DNA of 64,000 bases from contig JBCBEC010000035.1 of assembly GCA_038528965.1 (NCBI GenBank), positions 13,040-77,039 on the forward strand. The letters run 5' to 3'. This document shows positions 18,904 to 26,255 of the stretch, piece after piece; the stretch's first letter is position 1, and each line of letters starts with the position of its first letter. Under the pieces are notes generated by a model, which worked only from the letters and a program-made list of their open reading frames with translations, did no database searches and was not told where the DNA came from. This DNA is from Lewinella sp038528965. Its GTDB lineage: Bacteria; Bacteroidota; Bacteroidia; Chitinophagales; Saprospiraceae. The translations under genes and the position numbers were made by a program.

Positions 18904-19271
18904 ATGATTCGTTTCTTTCGGAGAATCCGCCAAGGCTTTTTACGTGAGGGGGCTTTCAGCAAATACCTGCTTTATGCGGTGGGCGAAATTGCCTTCAAAG
19001 AGAAAAGCTCCTCGATCTATTTCAATCCGGTGATTACAGCCTCCGTGTGCTTTTGGATCAGGCTGGTGTTTCAGGAGAGGTGATGGGATTACAGCCGAAG
19101 GAACAAGTAAGGAGTAATTTGCACGTTTTGCAGTCTTCTGCCATAGAGAACGGCCTAATGAGCTTTATTCTCACTAGCATCCTAACAGAAGCGGAGCACT
19201 ACCAACCACTTATGGAGGAATTGGATGCGATTTTGCGTGTGCTTGCGGAGGAAATAGAGGAAGAAAACTAG
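18904..19271 (+). pseudogene. Gene remnant: DUF6090-type N-terminus joined out of frame to a second fragment
   Basis: An ATG at 18904 starts MIRFFRRIRQGFLREGAFSK-YLLYAVGEI, which matches the conserved N-terminus of the Bacteroidota membrane family DUF6090. After GEI, where that family enters its transmembrane helix, the similarity stops and the frame soon closes. A different frame then stays open to 19271 and encodes a helical segment (LLDLFQSGDYSLRVLLDQAG ... LRVLAEEIEEEN). The second part looks like the tail of another protein, perhaps a small effector-associated helical domain; that is a guess. A short frame from an ATG at 19047 could still be translated. I read the locus as a deletion junction between two former genes. 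Confidence 0.55.
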
Positions 19272-19277
19272 CGTAAC

Positions 19278-20507
19278 ATGGCAAAAGGAAAACCCCGTTT
19301 GACCCGCTTGGCAGCTATTGCTACCCAACTGCAATCTAAGCGCCTGGTCACCGCCCGGGAAATTGCCGACCGGCACGAGGTGAGTATCCGAACAGTTTAC
19401 CGCGATATTCGCACTTTAGAAGAATCTGGTATCCCCATCGTAACGGAAGAGGGAAAGGGTTACTCTATTGTAGATGGCTACACCTTGCCCCCCGTTATGT
19501 TCACAGAAGAGGAGGCGCTGGCACTAGTTACCGCAGAGCATCTCCTACTCACCAATAAGGACCAATCGCTACGCGAACAGTACTCCAGTGCTTTAACGAA
19601 AATCAAGTCTACTTTGCGCGTACAGCAAAAGGAGAAAACGGAATTCCTAGCGGATCGCATACAGGTTAGGCGCAACCACCGTGATGATAAAACCAGCAAT
19701 TATCTAATTCAGCTACAGTCCACAATTACCGATTTTTTGCTGGTTGAATTGACTTACCTGTCCTTACAAAACGAGCGGACACAGCGCACTATTGAGCCTT
19801 TCGCGCTGTACACTACTCAGCAAAACTGGGTGTTGGTAGCCTATTGTCGTAAAAGACGTGCTTTTCGCGCTTTTCGATTAGATCGTATTGAAGATCTACG
19901 GGTGCAAGAAGCTCATTTTACACCCCATAACATGACCCTGAAGGAGTACCTGGAAAGCTGCCGGAAAAAAAGTTTGACTACCCCTGACATACCCTTGACA
20001 CACCTTGACAATACCTTTGCTACAGATCAAAAACCAAATGATATGCAACAAGTACAGGTAGCACCTTTTAAGATGATTGGCCTGGCCATTCGTACCTCTA
20101 ATGCAGATGGCCAAGCTGCTCAAGAAATTGGAGCACTGTGGAACGAGTTTCTGAGTAGCAATGCACTGGCCAAAATTCCCAACCGCATGGACGATACCGT
20201 TTACTCACTGTACACCGATTATGTCGGGGATCACACCCAACCGTACACGGTAGTACTGGGGTGCCAGGTAACCCAAACGGATGAAATACCCGAGGGGATG
20301 GTGGCCCGCAGCTTTAGTGGCGGTGAGTATGTCAAAATGAGTGCCCGTGGCAATTTGCAGGAGGGTATTGTGGTAAAGCAGTGGCAGAAAATCTGGACCA
20401 TGGATCTTAAGCGCGCTTACACCGCCGACTTTGAAGTATTTGGTGCAAAGGCCCGTAACCCGGAGGATGCGGAGGTAGAGTTCTTCATCGCCGTTCAGAA
20501 TAATTAG
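19278..20507 (+). CDS. WYL-domain transcriptional regulator fused to a GyrI-like effector-binding domain
   Basis: The 409 residues read as follows. A winged HTH of the DeoR/HTH_11 type (5-60; REIADRHEVSIRTVYRDIRT), a spacer, and a WYL domain (about 150-235; ERTQRTIEPFALYTTQQNWV, LDRIEDLRV) resemble YafY-like regulators. A C-terminal AraC-effector/GyrI-like domain follows (about 255-409; FKMIGLAIRTSN ... FEVFGAKARNPEDAEVEFFI). GyrI-like (SRPBCC-like) domains bind amphipathic small molecules or act alone as effector-binding proteins. The fusion therefore provides two candidate ligand-sensing domains on one DNA-binding protein. It is followed after 4 bp by a DUF1801 gene, probably in one operon. 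Confidence 0.85.
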   Translation: MAKGKPRLTRLAAIATQLQSKRLVTAREIADRHEVSIRTVYRDIRTLEESGIPIVTEEGKGYSIVDGYTLPPVMFTEEEALALVTAEHLLLTNKDQSLREQYSSALTKIKSTLRVQQKEKTEFLADRIQVRRNHRDDKTSNYLIQLQSTITDFLLVELTYLSLQNERTQRTIEPFALYTTQQNWVLVAYCRKRRAFRAFRLDRIEDLRVQEAHFTPHNMTLKEYLESCRKKSLTTPDIPLTHLDNTFATDQKPNDMQQVQVAPFKMIGLAIRTSNADGQAAQEIGALWNEFLSSNALAKIPNRMDDTVYSLYTDYVGDHTQPYTVVLGCQVTQTDEIPEGMVARSFSGGEYVKMSARGNLQEGIVVKQWQKIWTMDLKRAYTADFEVFGAKARNPEDAEVEFFIAVQNN

Positions 20508-20511
20508 CATC

Positions 20512-20880
20512 ATGTTGCCAGCACTCGAACAGTTCTACGATGGCCAAGAGGAGCCCAACCAGAGTTGCCTGCTGGCACTCCGTAGCCTCATTCTACAACA
20601 AGATGAGGCGGTGAACGAAACGCAGAAGTGGGGGATGCCCTGCTTCTGCTACCGCAAAAAGATGTTCTGCTTTTTGTGGGTAGATAAGGATACCCAGAAA
20701 CCTTATCTGCTATTGGTAGAAGGCAACTATCTGGATCATCCCCAGCTAGAACAAGGGAAGCGTTCCCGAATGAAAATATTTCGGGTGGACCCCACGGAAG
20801 ATTTACCCGTAAGCACCATCTCCAGTTTACTGAATACGGCACTCGACCTCTACCGTACTGGAGTGATCAAGGTGAAGTGA
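20512..20880 (+). CDS. DUF1801 domain protein
   Basis: The 122-residue protein matches the small DUF1801/YdhG-like fold. Visible markers are an N-terminal helix with LRSLILQQDEAVNETQKWGM, a following strand-rich FCYRKKMFCFLWVD and a C-terminal helix. The family is frequent beside WYL and GyrI-like regulators in Bacteroidota; function is unknown. It starts 4 bp after the WYL gene stop, so translational coupling is likely. Confidence 0.8.
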   Translation: MLPALEQFYDGQEEPNQSCLLALRSLILQQDEAVNETQKWGMPCFCYRKKMFCFLWVDKDTQKPYLLLVEGNYLDHPQLEQGKRSRMKIFRVDPTEDLPVSTISSLLNTALDLYRTGVIKVK

Positions 20881-20886
20881 TCACCT

Positions 20887-21018
20887 TTACAGGGCTGATG
20901 GGGCTACCCCAAATTCTTCTCGGAAGCACTTGGCGAAGTAAGATAAGTTGGAAAAGCCGACCTGAAAGACTATCTCGGGCCTGGCAAGGGGTAATGCATT
21001 TTTCGCAGATACTGAAAT
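20887..21018 (-). pseudogene. C-terminal remnant of an AraC-type regulator
   Basis: Reading the minus strand toward the TAA at 20889-20887 gives FQVGFSNLSYFAKCFREEFG followed by VAPSAL and stop. This is the second helix-turn-helix and the closing GxxPxxx motif of AraC/XylS regulators. The frame is open for only 43 codons and lacks a start and the first HTH, so it is a decayed gene end. It lies tail-to-tail against the DUF1801 gene. Confidence 0.75.
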
Positions 21019-21085
21019 TTACCCTGTTCGTTGTTTTTTGGGCATTCGCAGGTGGAAAGTCCTAATCTGTTACTTTGGACGCAGG

Positions 21086-22051
21086 CTAGGCAAATAGTTT
21101 TTCTTTAATCATGTTGATACTCTCTTGCGGATACCAATGGTTGAGGCGGAAGGTGGTAGTGTCTTCCAAAAACTTACTTAAGGTGTCCAGATCTTCTTGG
21201 TGATCCGTAAAACTTTTGGTTGGTGTCATTGGTATGAATGAATGTTTAATTAGTTCTAATGCTGCTTGGGTCTTGGGTATTGGTGAAAGACTGGTACTAT
21301 GTTGATTTAAGGTTGGAAATGCTACCATTTTGCAAGTGAAGGGTTCTGCCACAGCTTCGGTTTTATCCAGATACCACCTTGGTTCACCGAACACGTCAGA
21401 AGGATAGAGCTTAGGATAGTCTTTATATAATCCTGGAATGATGTACAATGATCCCTGGCGAATCGACAATAGTCGGGGATAAGGATATATTTTTAATGAT
21501 TTCCGATGAATGAGTAAAACGTCGTCGCTAGAGAACTTAAACCCATCAAAGATAAAGCTTAGAGTAAGGGTGGTTTTGCCGGATCTCAGTGCTGCTGGAA
21601 ATATGACTCCTACACCATCTTTTGCAACCCCGCCACCATGTACAGCCAAGAATTCCTTGTTGCTACGAGCAACCATTTCACCGGTGAAGAAAACGCCAGT
21701 AAGGAAGTTCAGTGTTCCGTAGTTGTCAATTGAATATATTTTACCATAGTTAGGGCATACAAGACAATAAGGCGGTATTGCCTTGTCCTGGAGGGCATCT
21801 TCCATCAGTTTAGAATAGCCCTTGCTGTCACAAGAGAGCCCTAGCAAGTAAAACCATCTCTTGCTCGAAGGACTGGGTTTTTCCACTTCAAAGAAGTGAT
21901 AACCTTCGCGGACGCGATTGATTAAGTCAGGGTCGTTAGAGCAAATGAGCAAGCGGGTTTCGTGAATATTTAGTGCAATGCTCTCAACAGCGTATGCTAA
22001 TTTTCGAAAATTGCTCAGCTGGGTTTTGTTTAGAGTTTGGATAGCATACAT
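21086..22051 (-). CDS. HprK-like P-loop kinase of a RiPP-type locus
   Basis: The 321-residue protein has the HprK-related nucleotide-binding pattern. VHGGGV (137-142) precedes a P-loop FPAALRSGKTTL (151-162), followed by KFSSDDVLL (172-180) as the acidic catalytic/Walker-B-like part. HprK-like enzymes phosphorylate Ser/Thr, and family members occur in lasso and other RiPP clusters where they phosphorylate the peptide or act on it otherwise. The usual SGSGKS loop is LRSGKT here. It is the last gene of the minus-strand locus, 276 bp after the repeat-peptide gene, so it may have its own promoter. A tailoring or immunity-like role for the peptide is inference. Confidence 0.78.
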   Translation of the reverse strand: MYAIQTLNKTQLSNFRKLAYAVESIALNIHETRLLICSNDPDLINRVREGYHFFEVEKPSPSSKRWFYLLGLSCDSKGYSKLMEDALQDKAIPPYCLVCPNYGKIYSIDNYGTLNFLTGVFFTGEMVARSNKEFLAVHGGGVAKDGVGVIFPAALRSGKTTLTLSFIFDGFKFSSDDVLLIHRKSLKIYPYPRLLSIRQGSLYIIPGLYKDYPKLYPSDVFGEPRWYLDKTEAVAEPFTCKMVAFPTLNQHSTSLSPIPKTQAALELIKHSFIPMTPTKSFTDHQEDLDTLSKFLEDTTTFRLNHWYPQESINMIKEKLFA

Positions 22052-22327
22052 AAGGGTAATGATGTTGCAACAGAACTATAGGTTTTCGGCTTGCTGAAGT
22101 GATTTCTAGCCTTTGCCGAAATTTCCCAACATGCTCTTACTTTCTGTCTTTGATCCTGATCAAATAGCGTTCGGGATACAGTGGTGTTTTATCTACTTAT
22201 TGCATGTTGGTCATTGTGTGCCTCGGAAGTGCCCAAGGCTCACAAAGACCATATTACACTAGCATATATTTATCCCTGGCCTATTCGGAGAGATACTTGC
22301 TGTGTACGAAAGAGAACGAGTAGTGTG

Positions 22328-22652
22328 TCAATAACGCACGGGAGCACCGCGATAAGCTACACCACGCATACTTGCTGCGCGCATTGGGGCACCACGGTAA
22401 GCTACGCCTCTTANNNNNNNNNNNNNNNNNNNNNNNNNNNNNNNNNNNNNNNNNNNNNNNNNNNNNNNNNNNNNNNNNNNNNNNNNNNNNNNNNNNNNNN
22501 NNNNNNNNNNNNTAAGCTACGCCTCTTAAGTTCGGATTCTGCACGGGAGCACCGCGATAAGCTACACCACGCATACTTGCTGCGCGCATGGGAGCACCAC
22601 GGTAACTACCTTGCATTGCGTATCTCATATTATTTGCATATGTGCTTTCCAT
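22328..22652 (-). CDS. Arg-rich pentad-repeat peptide, probable substrate of the radical SAM enzyme (interrupted by assembly gap)
   Basis: Start ATG is the complement of 22650-22652. A 16-residue leader-like stretch (MESTYANNMRYAMQGS) is followed by 15-residue units of two kinds, YRGAPMRAASMRGVA and YRGAPVQNPNLRGVA. After the gap the frame resumes with LRGVA, another YRGAPMRAASMRGVA unit, and ends YRGAPVRY then TGA (22330-22328). Each unit is three pentads of the form hydrophobic-Arg-Gly/Ala-x-x (VQNPN is the exception), reminiscent of a pentapeptide repeat. The 99 Ns do not preserve the frame. The sequence on both gap edges shares TAAGAGGCGTAGCTTA, so joining by that overlap gives a minimal 69-residue peptide, and further repeat copies may be missing. 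It lies 28 bp after the radical SAM gene. Substrate status is inferred from context and repetition. Confidence 0.75.
22414..22512. other. Assembly gap (99 N) inside the repeat-peptide gene
   Basis: The run of Ns is flanked on both sides by copies of the same repeat, so it was probably caused by the repeat itself. Its length is not compatible with the reading frame (a length of 2 modulo 3 is required), so it is not a measured size. Confidence 0.95.
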
Positions 22653-22680
22653 AATTGTAGGTTTTAAGATGTAATCGATA

Positions 22681-24057
22681 TTAGGCTGAGATAGCTCTTA
22701 ATTCTTGTTGAGCAATCGAATCAAATAAGTGTATTCTGGCATCACAGAAATTATCCGTTTCGTAGAAGTCCTGGTGAGAAGAGTAGGCTAAATTACCACT
22801 ACCACCCTTACAGATAGATAAGTAGTTGCACGCTTGACATTTTGGAATTTTTTGAGCCCGAGAAGTCCAGCTTTCAATAATGTTGTTAGCCACTTCACTA
22901 TTGAGCATCTTGTGTAGAGAATCCTGGTGTATTGCGCCAACACAATGTTCAGCTGCACCTAAATATGCACTTAAGTAAACCTCTCCTTCAGAAGCTACAC
23001 GAATAGTATTGCGAGGAAATTCCAAGTTGCTAGAATCAAAATCGTATAGTAAGCGCTGAAAGATGTCGGTATGATGAGTAACCTCAATATTTATTTGTCC
23101 GGCGGTCTGTACGGAGGCTTGATACAGATACTGCATTAACCACTTCTTTTGGGTCTCGGTCAAGTCAACTTGATCTTTAAAAGACATGGCACGCCCCCGA
23201 TCTTCTAAAATTGAAACATATAAATGAGGTAACCCTCTTGCCAACATCATATCTACCACACCTGGAAGGTCATAAACGTTGAATCCCATTGGGGTAAAGC
23301 AGATGGTTGTTTTGTTGAGGTATTGGTGCCGTTCTAGTAGATCTAGCGCTTGCATGACGCTTTTGTAAGAACCTTTACCACGATTACGATCATGAGTTTG
23401 CTCGACAATACCGTCTAACCCTAATCCGATAAACATATCGTGAGAACGGATGAAACTCAGGCGCTCTTCATCTAGGTAGGTGCCATTGGTCATGATTGAC
23501 AACTGTAAGCCAATCTCAGTTGCCAATTGTGCCAAAATGTCCCAGCCATCATACAGCATGGGTTCGCCGCCACTGAGGGTCAGGAAATTTCCACCTAATT
23601 TTTTAAATTCTCTAATAACATTCGCAAATAATTGGAAGCTGGTATTCACTGGTCTGGACTTTCCACCCTCCATGTAGCAATGTTTACAACGTAAATTACA
23701 GTCCCAAGTCAGCTCCAGCAACATGTGAGAAAAGAGTGCGGCATTATCCGATGACCTAGAACGAACTTTTGGCTGGAGATCTGCAACGGAGAGAATCTGC
23801 CGATCTAATAACTGCTGGGTTACTAGCTTGATATCATTTGTCAGTGTTGTCGTATCTACATTGTACTCGTTTGTGAGCGATCGAACTAAATCAGATACGC
23901 TCGTTGATTGAGACTTTCGAATCGTCTCCAAGATTTGGACCGTCATCTCATTAGCTAGATAGACGCCGTTGTCTTTGGTGCCGCTACCTATGACGTACCC
24001 ATCTTGGAATGATCGCCAGTATACTTGATCTTGTATTACAAGTTTTTTCTGTTCCAT
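22681..24057 (-). CDS. Radical SAM/SPASM peptide maturase with N-terminal PqqD-like domain
   Basis: The 458-residue enzyme has an N-terminal PqqD-like RiPP-recognition domain (about 1-95), then the radical SAM core with CNLRCKHC (C120, C124, C127) binding the SAM-cleaving 4Fe-4S cluster and LTLSGGEPML as the SAM-contacting motif. A C-terminal SPASM-type region follows with C372, C407, C410, C416 and C438 (the CxxCxxxxxC core is clear) for auxiliary clusters. Such proteins install C-C, C-S or C-O crosslinks, epimerise, or otherwise modify ribosomal peptides. The gene lies between a stand-alone PqqD protein (10 bp upstream) and the repeat peptide (28 bp downstream), which is the classic maturase-substrate arrangement. 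The reaction type is not predictable from sequence alone. Confidence 0.92.
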   Translation of the reverse strand: MEQKKLVIQDQVYWRSFQDGYVIGSGTKDNGVYLANEMTVQILETIRKSQSTSVSDLVRSLTNEYNVDTTTLTNDIKLVTQQLLDRQILSVADLQPKVRSRSSDNAALFSHMLLELTWDCNLRCKHCYMEGGKSRPVNTSFQLFANVIREFKKLGGNFLTLSGGEPMLYDGWDILAQLATEIGLQLSIMTNGTYLDEERLSFIRSHDMFIGLGLDGIVEQTHDRNRGKGSYKSVMQALDLLERHQYLNKTTICFTPMGFNVYDLPGVVDMMLARGLPHLYVSILEDRGRAMSFKDQVDLTETQKKWLMQYLYQASVQTAGQINIEVTHHTDIFQRLLYDFDSSNLEFPRNTIRVASEGEVYLSAYLGAAEHCVGAIHQDSLHKMLNSEVANNIIESWTSRAQKIPKCQACNYLSICKGGSGNLAYSSHQDFYETDNFCDARIHLFDSIAQQELRAISA

Positions 24058-24067
24058 GTCCGTGGCA

Positions 24068-24349
24068 TTAATCTACTACTTGCACTAAACCAAAATCTGA
24101 TAGGCCTTGAAACAATTCTGACAAGTCAGATTGCACTTTATCGATCTCTACCGTATAGTGTTTTACTAATATTTTGCCAATATCAGCGATGCTTCGTTTA
24201 CCATCCAATAATTGCCAAGCTTGCGCCCCAACTGCGGTCAGCACATAATACTGTTTAGACATGGCGTGATATAAGATCAATTGGTCGCCAAACTGTCCAG
24301 TATTTACTACTGTCGTAGGGCAGTATTTGATTGTTTCTTGCTGTTTCAT
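24068..24349 (-). CDS. PqqD-like RRE protein
   Basis: The 93-residue protein matches the PqqD fold. A strand region (LILYHAMSKQYYVLTAVGAQ) is followed by AWQLLDGKRSIADIGKILV and a C-terminal helix LSELFQGLSDFGLVQ. PqqD-type proteins bind leader peptides and present them to radical SAM maturases. The neighbouring maturase already has an N-terminal PqqD-like region, so the locus encodes two such domains. Gaps are 17 bp to the Hsp20 gene and 10 bp to the maturase gene, indicating one operon. Confidence 0.88.
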   Translation of the reverse strand: MKQQETIKYCPTTVVNTGQFGDQLILYHAMSKQYYVLTAVGAQAWQLLDGKRSIADIGKILVKHYTVEIDKVQSDLSELFQGLSDFGLVQVVD

Positions 24350-24366
24350 TTTGGTATTAGATGTTT

Positions 24367-24846
24367 CTAGGTCTTAATTTCAACTTTAGTCCCTTGCGAA
24401 ATTTCTACCTTATAAATCTTTAGTTCTAATACACCATTCTTGGCTAAGGCTTCTGTTTTTTCTGGTACGACTTGTTCGGGTAAAGCCAGCCTTCCGTAGA
24501 ATAACGGTGCCCCTTCCTGCTCGGCCGGCAAGGCCGATATTTCCAATCCATAATCGTCGACTAGTAAGTCGATTTCATCAGCGGGAACTCCAGGCAACTC
24601 TATGTTAATGGCGAAGTATTCATCTTCCTCGGCGTAATCATACAGCGGGATTCTGGAACCATCTGGATTGAAGTATAACATGGTCTGATTGGTTTGTGCC
24701 GCGGTCACAAGACTATTGTCATATCCCTGGTATTGTTCTGAGGTATATTGTTGCCGCGTAGGTTCTAGGAAAAGATGAGATTGAGATATTGAACGCAATT
24801 TGGGCGGTTCATACTTTGATTTAGGTATCCTCTTTTTTGCAGACAT
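24367..24846 (-). CDS. Hsp20/alpha-crystallin-domain protein heading the RiPP locus
   Basis: Of 159 residues, the first 65 or so are basic and Gln-rich without a clear fold. Residues about 72-155 form an alpha-crystallin domain: FAINIELPGVPADEIDLLVD, then a short YGRLALPEQV strand and KNGVLELKIYK, the A-x-x-x-n-GVL motif of small heat-shock proteins. The usual C-terminal I-x-I anchor is absent; the tail is KVEIKT. Small Hsps prevent aggregation; here it is the first gene of an operon with PqqD and a radical SAM enzyme, so a specialised role in holding the Arg-rich repeat peptide or the maturase is possible. That link is inference from synteny. Confidence 0.82.
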   Translation of the reverse strand: MSAKKRIPKSKYEPPKLRSISQSHLFLEPTRQQYTSEQYQGYDNSLVTAAQTNQTMLYFNPDGSRIPLYDYAEEDEYFAINIELPGVPADEIDLLVDDYGLEISALPAEQEGAPLFYGRLALPEQVVPEKTEALAKNGVLELKIYKVEISQGTKVEIKT

Positions 24847-25247
24847 AGTGAAAGGGTTAAGGTGAATTGTAGCTATGTGTCAATGTTTTTTATTTTGTAA
24901 AAATTAATTTATACGTATTTTAATTTTCATCAATTAATTAATTGATATACAATATACCGTAAATTGAATTAAAAATCAAATTTAATTTTATTCAACTACC
25001 TCCCTTTTTGTGCTGAAAGAATTACGGAATCGAAAGTAACTGGGGTAAATAAGCCTCCAACTCGATATATATAATTTCCTTTTGCTAGCTCGATCTCGTG
25101 TAATACAATTATTGGAAATCTATTACACTATTTACACTTAGCTGGCTGATCGACCTCCCTTTATTATCTTTAGTCACCTCAATGATAAGCGATCAGTTGA
25201 GGTGCTTCTATTTTAACTGTGTAGCTACCCACAACAGACTAGCCATT
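24847..25247. promoter_or_regulatory. AT-rich divergent promoter region with an 18-bp palindrome
   Basis: This 400-bp region separates the RiPP operon from the NAD-binding gene. It is far more AT-rich than its surroundings. A perfect 18-bp palindrome, ATCAATTAATTAATTGAT, lies at 24929-24946, about 85 bp before the Hsp20 start, and could be an operator. No exact TAnnTTTG is seen on the minus strand. The open frame continuing leftward of 25248 on the plus strand is treated as untranslated. Confidence 0.5.
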
Positions 25248-26180
25248 ATGCACACCATTCTCGGCGCCAACGGTATTATTGGCGAAGAACTTGCGAAAGC
25301 GCTACGCGCGGATCAAAGCACTGCAATCCGTCTGGTTGGACGAAACCCACAGGCGATTCACGCAGAAGACGAGCTAATTAAGGCTGATTTACTCCTACTA
25401 GACCAGGTGCGGGAGGCAGTACAAGGCACCGAGATTGCCTACCTGACCGTGGGGCTGCCGTACCGCTCGAAGGTTTGGCTCCGCGACTGGCCGCGTATTT
25501 TGGCCAATGTGATCGCTGCCTGTAAAGAAGTAGGTTGTAAGCTGGTCTACTTTGACAATACCTACGCTTATCCGCAGGATGCTGAGCAGCAGGTGGAGGA
25601 TACCCCGTTGGCCAGTGATGGTGCTAAAGGCCGCGCTAAACGTGAAGCAGCAGAGCTACTGCTAAAAGCAATGGCGGCCGGAGAGGTGACGGCAATGATC
25701 TGTAGGGCACCGGAATTTTACGGGCCAGGGAAAACCAAGAGTATTACCAATACCCTCATCTTCGAAAATTTGCAGCAAGGTAAAGCGCCTAAAGTGCTGG
25801 TGCGCGATGATACTTTACGGACCCTCATCTACACCCCGGACGCCAGTCGAGCCATGGCTTTATTGGCCAATACACCAGATGCCTACGGTCAAACCTGGCA
25901 CCTGCCCTGTGATGATGCCCGACTGACCAATAAAGGCTTTGTGGAAGAGGTGAGCCGCCAACTCAAACGACACATCTCTTACGGTATTCTGCGTCCATTT
26001 TTACTGCGAGTGGTGGCATTGTTCAATGGAAGTATCAAAGAAACGTTAGAGTTGCTCCCTCGCTACGAAATTGATAATATCTTCGACTCATCGAAATTCA
26101 AAGCCCGTTTTCCGGACTTTAAAGTGACCTCCTATTCGGAAGGCATTGCCGCTACTTTGACGAGTTACGGAATCAGTTGA
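25248..26180 (+). CDS. NAD(P)-dependent epimerase/dehydratase-like protein (atypical SDR)
   Basis: About 310 residues. The N-terminus MHTILGANGIIGEELAKALR holds the nucleotide-binding loop (GANGIIGEE); a basic residue follows in VRLVGRNP-like IRLVGRNP, favouring NADPH. Further markers are VYFDNTYAYP (the YxxxK region is not conventional) and an ICRAPEFYGPG segment. Related proteins act on nucleotide sugars or as isoflavone-reductase-like enzymes; the substrate is unknown. I start at the ATG at 25248 because it opens the Rossmann strand; 22 in-frame codons upstream encode nothing recognisable. Confidence 0.82.
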   Translation: MHTILGANGIIGEELAKALRADQSTAIRLVGRNPQAIHAEDELIKADLLLLDQVREAVQGTEIAYLTVGLPYRSKVWLRDWPRILANVIAACKEVGCKLVYFDNTYAYPQDAEQQVEDTPLASDGAKGRAKREAAELLLKAMAAGEVTAMICRAPEFYGPGKTKSITNTLIFENLQQGKAPKVLVRDDTLRTLIYTPDASRAMALLANTPDAYGQTWHLPCDDARLTNKGFVEEVSRQLKRHISYGILRPFLLRVVALFNGSIKETLELLPRYEIDNIFDSSKFKARFPDFKVTSYSEGIAATLTSYGIS

Positions 26181-26255
26181 GATACGGGCGTTCAAGCGGA
26201 AGAACCCAATAATAAATACAAGAGGAGCACAGCCTCCTAGACAAATGATCTGAGC

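Noticed and set aside
22281..22327. Cys/Ser/Arg-rich extension of the repeat-peptide frame beyond 22330
   Set aside because: It appears only if the 99 Ns are taken as real length. In the correct frame the peptide ends YRGAPVRY followed by TGA at 22330-22328.
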